Made by a program: the position numbers and the translations under genes | In this document: positions 33,019-38,743 of the stretch, in pieces | Position numbering within the stretch: position 1 is the first letter of the stretch | Layout of the letters: every line of letters begins with the position of its first letter | Notes under the pieces: generated by a model | Told to the model about the DNA's origin: nothing | What the model saw: only the letters and a program-made list of their open reading frames with translations | Databases searched by the model: none | Assembly (NCBI GenBank): GCA_964437215.1 | Contig: CAYTFZ010000013.1 | Span: 1-38,743 of the forward strand | DNA length: 38,743 nucleotides | Direction: 5' to 3' | From: JAAYAN01 sp964437215 | Lineage (GTDB): Bacteria > Bacteroidota > Ignavibacteria > Ignavibacteriales > Melioribacteraceae

Positions 33019-34749
33019 ATGAAAAATTTAATTTTTTCTGCCATAACATTTTTTATATTTATTTGCATATTTACATCTTGCCAATCCGATGTTATATCGG
33101 AAAAATATCAGCAAACAACAATTTGTAATCCAGTAAATCTTAATTACAGATTTTGTTTGGATAAACCTTCGCGAAGAGAAGCGGCTGACCCGACAATGAT
33201 AAACTTTAAGGATGAGTATTATTTATTTGCTTCAAAATCGGGCGGATATTGGCATTCGGTTGATTTAATCAATTGGGATTTAATTACAACTAAATATCTT
33301 CCTTTGGAAGATTACGCTCCAACTGCAGTGGTAATGAACGATACAGTGTATTTTATGGCATCGGCAGATAAACCTGCAGTATATAAAACCGCTGACCCCA
33401 AAACCGGAAAATGGCAAATTGTTAATCCCGAATTTCCTATTGGAATGATTGACCCTTGCTTTTTTGTGGATGATGATAATCGTTTATATTTTTATTACGG
33501 CTGTTCCCCTGTTAATCCTTTATATGCAGTAGAACTTGATCCAAAGACTTTCAATCCGATAGGAAAACCTGTTGAATTATTCAACAGCAATAAAGAAAAA
33601 TACGGATGGGAAAGATTCGGCGATTATAACGAAAGTAAAGAAAGTTCCTGGCTTGAAGGATCGTGGATGACAAAGTATAACAATAAATATTATTTGCAAT
33701 ATGCAATCCCAGGTACGCAATTTAAAAGTTATTGCGACGGACTATATGTTTCAGATAAACCGCTTGGAGAATTTAAGCTTGCAAAACATAATCCAATTTC
33801 TGCTAAGCCCGAAGGCTTTATCGGCGGTGCAGGACACAGCAGCACTTTCCAGGATAAATACGGAAATTACTGGCATATTTCAACTATGTCCATTTCAGTA
33901 AAGCATATGTTTGAAAGAAGATTAGGTTTGTTCCCAATGTTTTTTGATAAAGACGGCGATTTATACACATATACAGGATTCGGCGATTTTCCTTACAAAG
34001 TTCCAACTAAAAAAATCTCAAGTCCGGAAGAATTATCAACCGGTTGGATGCTGCTTTCTTACAACAAACCTGTAGAAGTTTCATCTGAATTGGCGGATCA
34101 TCCTAAAAAATTTATTACCGACGAAAATATTCGTAACTATTGGAGCGCGAAAACAGCAAACAAGGGTGAATGGTTTTCAATCGATTTGGAGAAGGAATGT
34201 TCAATTAACGCTGTGCAAATAAATTATGCCGAAAACGAAACACAAATCTTCGGAAGAGAAGGAAATATATTTTATCAGTATCTTCTTGAGTATTCCTCGG
34301 ATAATAAAAATTGGCAAGTTTTAACTGATAAAACACAAAATACGACGGATGTTCCTCACGATTATATCGAATTAAACAAGCCTGTTAAAGCAAGATATCT
34401 CCGCTTAACAAACTATAATATGCCAAGCGGTACCTTTGCAATTGCCGGTTTCCGGGTTTTTGGAAATGGAAGCGGAAAAGCTCCTTATCCAGTTGAAAAA
34501 CTGGAAATTGAAAGATTATCCGAAGACAGATGCATTGTAAATTTAAAGTGGAATAAAAGTCCGAATACTACAGGTTTTAATATCCGATACGGAACTGATA
34601 AAAACAAATTGTACCATAATTATCAAGTATTAGATGCTGATTCGGTTACAATCAGAAGTTTGAACAGTTTGACAAAATACTTTTTTACTATTGATGCATT
34701 TAATGAAAATGGCGTGAGCAAAGGAAAAATAATTTTTGAGGTTGAATAG
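33019..34749 (+). CDS. GH43-like lipoprotein with discoidin (F5/8C, CBM32-type) and FN3 domains
   Basis: The 576 residues begin with a lipoprotein signal (FICIFTSC, Cys21). A five-bladed propeller (about 45-340) carries candidate acidic residues Asp57 (REAADPTM), Asp145 (GMIDPCFF) and Glu213 (SWLEGSWM), in the GH43-type spacing. A discoidin-type sandwich (about 355-490) follows, with ENIRNYWSAKTANKGEWFSIDL and ARYLRLTNYNMP, and an FN3 domain (about 495-576). It is probably surface-tethered and acts on side chains of plant polysaccharide. The exact family (GH43, GH117-like or related) was not settled. It lies 54 nt after the GH43 gene, so co-transcription is likely. Confidence 0.8.
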   Translation: MKNLIFSAITFFIFICIFTSCQSDVISEKYQQTTICNPVNLNYRFCLDKPSRREAADPTMINFKDEYYLFASKSGGYWHSVDLINWDLITTKYLPLEDYAPTAVVMNDTVYFMASADKPAVYKTADPKTGKWQIVNPEFPIGMIDPCFFVDDDNRLYFYYGCSPVNPLYAVELDPKTFNPIGKPVELFNSNKEKYGWERFGDYNESKESSWLEGSWMTKYNNKYYLQYAIPGTQFKSYCDGLYVSDKPLGEFKLAKHNPISAKPEGFIGGAGHSSTFQDKYGNYWHISTMSISVKHMFERRLGLFPMFFDKDGDLYTYTGFGDFPYKVPTKKISSPEELSTGWMLLSYNKPVEVSSELADHPKKFITDENIRNYWSAKTANKGEWFSIDLEKECSINAVQINYAENETQIFGREGNIFYQYLLEYSSDNKNWQVLTDKTQNTTDVPHDYIELNKPVKARYLRLTNYNMPSGTFAIAGFRVFGNGSGKAPYPVEKLEIERLSEDRCIVNLKWNKSPNTTGFNIRYGTDKNKLYHNYQVLDADSVTIRSLNSLTKYFFTIDAFNENGVSKGKIIFEVE

Positions 34750-34868
34750 TGGATATAAAATTGAGTTACTTTTTGTTATTTTAGAAGACTTTAATAATTA
34801 AAAATTTCAGTTAAAATGCCGCTGATTTTAAAATTAGTATTTTACAAATAAAATAAGGAGGATATGAT

Positions 34869-36044
34869 TTGAGAAGTAGATATTTTGCAGTCCTGTCAAC
34901 TATTTTTCTTCTGCAAGGAGCGTTGTTTGCGCAAACAAACCAAACTTCTTCAGTTGAAGATTTCAAACCTGCCACAACTAACCAGCAAGGGAAATTATAT
35001 CCGGCGGTTAATTCCGAAGGCAGAGTCCGGGCAAGTATTTCAGCTCCCGAAGCAACAAAAGTTCAATTGGATATAAGCGCAAAAAAATATGATTTAGTTA
35101 AAGATGAAAAAGGGGTATGGACCGGAGATTCTGAACCGCAGGATGAAGGATTCCATTATTATCAACTTTGGATTGACGGCGCAGCTGTTCCCGATCCAAA
35201 CAGTCTTTATTTTTATGGCGCAAGCCGCTGGGGTAGCGGTATTGAAATTCCTGCAAAAGATCAGGAATTCTATACTTTAAAAAATGTACCGCATGGTCAG
35301 ATAAGAGAGCATATATATTATTCTAAATATAACGATGCTATGCGCCGTTGTTTTGTTTACACACCTCCAGGATATGATAAAGACCTTTCAAAACGTTTTC
35401 CTGTTTTATATTTACAACACGGCGGCGGCGAAGATGAAACCGGCTGGGCAAGTCAAGGTAAAACAAATTTGATTATGGATAACCTTATTGCATCCGGAAA
35501 AGCAGAAAAATTTATTATTGTTATGGATAACGGAACCTGGCGTCCGAAACAAGCTCCTGCAGCACCTCAGGGTCAGCGTCCTGCCGGATTTTCTTTGCCA
35601 CAGGGCTGGGCTGATGATTTTATGAAAACTTTAACTCAGGATATTATTCCGATGATTGATGAAAATTATCGCACGCTTGCAGATAAAGACCACAGAGCAA
35701 TGGCTGGCCTTTCGATGGGCGGAATGCAGACAAAAACCATAACCTTGGCTCATCCTGAATTATTCTCGTATGTTGGAATTTTCAGCGGCGGAAGCTTTAC
35801 CCTTGATGATTTGAAAGCAACTCCAAAATTTAAAGAAGGTATGAAAACTGTTTTCATTAGTTTTGGAAGCAGAGAACTTGAAAATCGCAGAGCAGGTTTC
35901 GGCGGCGATCCAAAAGTAGAAACAGAAGCTATTAAAGCTGCAGGAATGAATGCTCATTTTTATGTTTCACCTCTTACGGCTCACGAATGGCAGACATGGC
36001 GCCGCAGTCTTCACGAATTTGCCCAATTAATATTTAAGAATTAA
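34869..36044 (+). CDS. CE1-like carbohydrate esterase with N-terminal Ig-like (E-set) domain, copy 1
   Basis: The product is 391 residues. The signal peptide ends ALFAQ. An N-terminal sandwich (about 45-130; VRASISAPEATKVQLDIS, GFHYYQLWIDG) precedes an alpha/beta hydrolase domain (about 145-391). The nucleophile is Ser282 in AGLSMGG and the His is 372 in TAHEWQTWRRSL; the acid is probably in SFGSRE. Such proteins are feruloyl or acetyl-xylan esterases of hemicellulose loci. A Pro/Gln-rich insertion (QAPAAPQGQRPAG) is unique to this copy. The start is TTG at 34869 with AAGGAGG 6-8 nt upstream; an ATG in between is followed by an immediate stop in its frame. Confidence 0.82.
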   Translation: MRSRYFAVLSTIFLLQGALFAQTNQTSSVEDFKPATTNQQGKLYPAVNSEGRVRASISAPEATKVQLDISAKKYDLVKDEKGVWTGDSEPQDEGFHYYQLWIDGAAVPDPNSLYFYGASRWGSGIEIPAKDQEFYTLKNVPHGQIREHIYYSKYNDAMRRCFVYTPPGYDKDLSKRFPVLYLQHGGGEDETGWASQGKTNLIMDNLIASGKAEKFIIVMDNGTWRPKQAPAAPQGQRPAGFSLPQGWADDFMKTLTQDIIPMIDENYRTLADKDHRAMAGLSMGGMQTKTITLAHPELFSYVGIFSGGSFTLDDLKATPKFKEGMKTVFISFGSRELENRRAGFGGDPKVETEAIKAAGMNAHFYVSPLTAHEWQTWRRSLHEFAQLIFKN

Positions 36045-36056
36045 AGGAGTTTTATA

Positions 36057-37214
36057 ATGAAAAAATATTTTGTTTTATCTGTTGTTGTATTTTTAATGGT
36101 TTTCTTCTCATCAACTAAAGCACAAACAACTGTTTTAGAAGATTTTAAACCATCATCGCTTAATCAACCGGGACAAGAATATCCGCAAGTTAATTCACAA
36201 GGATATGCAAGATTCAAAATTGTTGCTCCTGATGCTAAAAGCGTAAAAGTAACTTTAGGACTTGGCGGTAAAGGCGGAACTGAATTAACGAAAGATGCAG
36301 AAGGCAATTGGGTAGGAACTACCGAAGGACCTTTAGATAAAGGGTTCCATTATTATCATTTAATTATTGACGGCGGAGTTTTTAACGACCCGGGCACTTT
36401 GAATTTTTACGGTTCAGTACGTTGGGAAAGCGGAATTGAAATTCCTGCGCCCGATGCAGATTTCTACGCATTGAAAAATGTTCCTCACGGAAAAGTTCAG
36501 CAGGTTTTATTCCACTCAAAAAGTACAAATTCTGAAAAAAGAGCTTTTGTTTATACTCCTCCGGGATATGATCAAGATCAGTCAAAACGTTATCCTGTAT
36601 TGTATCTTCAACACGGCTGGGGAGAAGATGAAACCGCTTGGAGTACTCAAGGTCACGCCAATCTTATAATGGATAATCTTATTGCAGAAGGAAAAACCAA
36701 ACCATTTATTATCGTTATGACATATGGAATGACAAATGAAATAAAATTCGGCAGCGGACTTAGAAATTTCAATATTGAACCATTTCAGACTGTACTTATT
36801 GATGAATTGATTCCTTACATTGATTCAAATTTCAGAACACTTTCGGATCAGCCTAACCGCGCAATGGCAGGTCTTTCGATGGGTGGAATGGAAACCAAAA
36901 CTATTACGATGAAAAACCTCGACAAATTCGCTTATATCGGGTTATTAAGCGGCGGAACTTTTTCATTAGAAGATGTTAACAACACTCCGGGTTTTAAAGA
37001 AAAAGTTAAATTGGCATTTGTTAGTTTTGGCAGCAGAGAAATCGAAAATCAGGGAAACAGACCTGGTTGGGGCGGTAATCCTAAAGAAAATGCTGAAGCA
37101 ATAAAAAATGCTGGTATTAACAGCGTATTTTATGTTTCACCTGAAACTGCTCACGAATTTTTATCTTGGAGAAGAAGCCTTAAAGAATTAGCTCCGCTTC
37201 TTTTTAAGAATTAA
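36057..37214 (+). CDS. CE1-like carbohydrate esterase, copy 2
   Basis: This 385-residue paralogue of the previous gene lies 12 nt downstream with AGGAG before its ATG, so it is in the same transcript. The signal peptide ends TKAQ. The E-set domain carries VKVTLGLGGKGG; the esterase domain carries TPPGYD, LQHGWGEDE, the nucleophile Ser274 in AGLSMGGMET and His366 in TAHEFLSW. The acid region again reads SFGSRE. The third oxyanion-side segment (HGWGEDE rather than HGGGEDE) differs from the neighbours. The gene is closed by a terminator at 37225-37258. Confidence 0.85.
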   Translation: MKKYFVLSVVVFLMVFFSSTKAQTTVLEDFKPSSLNQPGQEYPQVNSQGYARFKIVAPDAKSVKVTLGLGGKGGTELTKDAEGNWVGTTEGPLDKGFHYYHLIIDGGVFNDPGTLNFYGSVRWESGIEIPAPDADFYALKNVPHGKVQQVLFHSKSTNSEKRAFVYTPPGYDQDQSKRYPVLYLQHGWGEDETAWSTQGHANLIMDNLIAEGKTKPFIIVMTYGMTNEIKFGSGLRNFNIEPFQTVLIDELIPYIDSNFRTLSDQPNRAMAGLSMGGMETKTITMKNLDKFAYIGLLSGGTFSLEDVNNTPGFKEKVKLAFVSFGSREIENQGNRPGWGGNPKENAEAIKNAGINSVFYVSPETAHEFLSWRRSLKELAPLLFKN

Positions 37215-37224
37215 AATAAATATT

Positions 37225-37258
37225 AAGGTGTGTAATTAAAATTGCACACCTTTCTTTT
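37225..37258 (+). terminator. Terminator between esterase copies 2 and 3
   Basis: AAGGTGTG (37225-37232) pairs with CACACCTT (37245-37252), with additional AATT/AATT pairing inside, followed by TCTTTT. It separates the third esterase from the two before it. Confidence 0.7.
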
Positions 37259-37294
37259 AAATAACTGTCACTAATTCTACGAGTAACCGACATT

Positions 37295-38452
37295 ATGAAT
37301 ATGAAAAAATTACAATTTATACTTTTATTTTTATTTTTAACATTTACAAGTTTCATAAATGCGCAAATACCGGCTGGAGCAAAGTCACCATCTACTAACA
37401 TCAGAGAAAATGATTATCCTTTTATTCTACCAGATTTACAGGTAGTATTTAAGGTAAATGCACCTGAAGCAAAAAGAGTGCAGATTGATTTGATGAAATT
37501 ATACGATATGCAAAAAGATGCAACCGGCATTTGGACAGTTACCACTGAACCTCAGGAACCCGGTTTTCACTATTACTCTTTAGTGATTGATGATGTTAAA
37601 GTTGCTGATCCGGCGAGCAAAACTTTTTTTGGAATGGGCAGAATGGCAAGCGGAATTGAAATTCCGGAAGCAGGTGCAGATTTTTATTCAATTAAAAATG
37701 TTCCACATGGTGACATTAGAAATGTATCTTATTTCTCAAAAGTTACAAATTCTTGGCGCAATTTAAATATTTACACTCCGCCGGGATATGATGAAAATTC
37801 AAACAAAAAATACCCTGTACTTTATATTCAACACGGCGGCGGAGAAGATGAAAGCGGCTGGGCAGTTCAAGGAAGAACAAATGTAGTTCTTGATAATCTT
37901 ATTGCGGAGAAAAAAGCTGAACCGATGCTTGTTGTAATTCCTAACGGAAATGTAACCAGACCCGGAGAAAATTTCACAGGTTATTCCGAACAGGCAATGC
38001 AGGCTTTTAAGGAAGAATTGTTAGAAAACATAATACCATTTGTGGAAAGTAAATACAAAGTTAAAACGGATAGAGAAAACAAAGCTTTAGCAGGTTTATC
38101 AATGGGGGGCGGTCAGTCTTTCTACACAGGTTTAAGAAATACAGACATTTTTGCAAATGTCGGAATTTTCAGCAGCGGGTTGTTTGGCGGAATTCCTCAA
38201 TCGGGAAGTTCATTTGATCCTGAAAAGATTATCCCGGGAATACTTACCGATGCAGAATCATTTAATAAAAAGCTTGATGTATTTTACATTTCTGTTGGAG
38301 AACAAGACCAGAGAATTGATGCAACAAAAAAACTTATAGGTGTTTTCAAGGATAAAGGTTTGAAAGTTCACTTTTCTTCATTTCCCGGCGGACACGAATG
38401 GCAGGTTTGGAGAAAATCTTTACACGATTTTGCTCAAAAGCTTTTTAAGTGA
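37295..38452 (+). CDS. CE1-like carbohydrate esterase, copy 3
   Basis: The product is 385 residues; a Met-Asn-Met start permits the alternative ATG 6 nt later. The signal peptide ends INAQ. The domain order is as in the other two, but the esterase is more diverged: nucleophile Ser269 in AGLSMGGGQ, His367 in GGHEWQVWRKSL, and the acid region SVGEQDQ in place of SFGSRE, the more usual form of this fold. It begins after a terminator, so it probably has its own promoter; no exact TAnnTTTG was found in the 80-nt spacer. A GH3 gene follows after 149 nt. Confidence 0.85.
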   Translation: MNMKKLQFILLFLFLTFTSFINAQIPAGAKSPSTNIRENDYPFILPDLQVVFKVNAPEAKRVQIDLMKLYDMQKDATGIWTVTTEPQEPGFHYYSLVIDDVKVADPASKTFFGMGRMASGIEIPEAGADFYSIKNVPHGDIRNVSYFSKVTNSWRNLNIYTPPGYDENSNKKYPVLYIQHGGGEDESGWAVQGRTNVVLDNLIAEKKAEPMLVVIPNGNVTRPGENFTGYSEQAMQAFKEELLENIIPFVESKYKVKTDRENKALAGLSMGGGQSFYTGLRNTDIFANVGIFSSGLFGGIPQSGSSFDPEKIIPGILTDAESFNKKLDVFYISVGEQDQRIDATKKLIGVFKDKGLKVHFSSFPGGHEWQVWRKSLHDFAQKLFK

Positions 38453-38475
38453 TTAAAAAAGTTTGTTATCTTAGG

Positions 38476-38509
38476 GTTATTCATAATAGAGTTGTATATA
38501 GTGAATAAC
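38476..38509. promoter_or_regulatory. Inverted repeat upstream of the GH3 gene
   Basis: GTTATTCA (38476-38483) and TGAATAAC (38502-38509) are perfect reverse complements separated by 18 nt, about 95 nt upstream of the GH3 start. It may be a regulator site or a weak hairpin; no T-run follows. Confidence 0.35.
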
Positions 38510-38601
38510 ATCAAGAAAATTTAATAGAACAGAAATTTTCAAGTTTGATGACTTGAGTTTTATAAATGTGATTTATTAAGTATGAAAAAAATGGAGATAA
38601 G

Positions 38602-38743
38602 ATGAAAATCATAGCATTAATAGTGGTGATATTCACGATTAATATTTGTTCACAAAATCTTCCGTATCAAAATCCTAATTTAAGCTCAGAAGAAAGAGCT
38701 AAAGATTTGATTACAAGATTGACATTGGAAGAAAAAGCACTGT
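38602..38743 (+). CDS. GH3 family beta-glycosidase, truncated by the window edge
   Basis: Only 47 codons are visible. A signal peptide (MKIIALIVVIFTINICS) is followed by QNLPYQNPNLSSEERAKDLI and TRLTLEEKA, the N-terminal hallmark of GH3 beta-glucosidases and beta-xylosidases (P-x-L-x-x-E-x-R-x-x-D-L-x-x-x-x-T-L-x-E-K). The ATG at 38602 has GGAGAT upstream. Another ATG at 38582 stops after seven codons. With the GH43 and esterase genes it would complete hemicellulose breakdown, releasing xylose or glucose from oligosaccharides. Confidence 0.8.
   Translation, partial: MKIIALIVVIFTINICSQNLPYQNPNLSSEERAKDLITRLTLEEKAL

Noticed and set aside
1..38743. CRISPR arrays, tRNA or rRNA genes, prophage.
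   Set aside because: No regularly spaced repeats, no recognisable RNA gene and no phage structural genes were seen.

Overview
The window looks like part of a draft scaffold from an Ignavibacteria or related Bacteroidota-lineage bacterium. The evidence is a type IX secretion (T9SS) type A sorting domain with the NYPNPFNPST motif on a secreted glycosidase, and AT-rich intergenic DNA. Several promoters also follow the Bacteroidota pattern: TTG, 19-20 nt, then TAnnTTTG. Four runs of exactly 100 N mark scaffold joins. One (in argC) is an assembly artefact, because the same 55 bp flank both sides.

Layout: (1) 195-2039: an NSS-family Na+-dependent transporter and a small lipoprotein with a cytochrome-c-like C-X5-CH motif. 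(2) 2043-5524: three genes matching the bacterial ceramide pathway: a CerR-like reductase, divergent from serine palmitoyltransferase and a GNAT-fold bacterial ceramide synthase. (3) 5525-9938: a decayed IS1380-type transposase fragment, an esterase lipoprotein, a MazEF toxin-antitoxin pair with a readable promoter/operator, a beta-helix lipoprotein and a PAS histidine kinase cut by a gap. (4) 9982-12439: a probable envelope-stress operon (YidB-like, BON-LysM, DUF4126, GlsB/YmgE) and an EcsC-family gene broken by a gap. (5) 12641-16225: a zinc-ribbon membrane protein, a GH94 disaccharide phosphorylase and a second IS1380 remnant.

(6) 16309-21739: a signalling island with a REC-HDOD protein, CheW, an unusual REC / solute-binding-protein / CheW fusion, a stand-alone HDOD protein and an unrecognised small protein. 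No CheA or chemoreceptor lies in the window. (7) 21942-28935: an arginine operon argC-argJ-argD-argR-argG-argH with a candidate ARG box, promoter and structured leader, closed by a terminator. argB, argF and carAB are not here. (8) 29116-38743: a hemicellulose-utilisation locus with three GH43-type proteins sent to different compartments, three tandem CE1-like esterases and the start of a GH3 enzyme that runs off the window.

The observations most worth following up are the three-gene ceramide cassette with a terminator between its two co-directional genes, the REC-SBP-CheW fusion, the arginine-operon leader (candidate ARG box, 34-codon leader ORF, two hairpins), and a perfect 20-bp GC-rich palindrome inserted in frame into a T9SS sorting domain. 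No CRISPR array, rRNA or tRNA was recognised.
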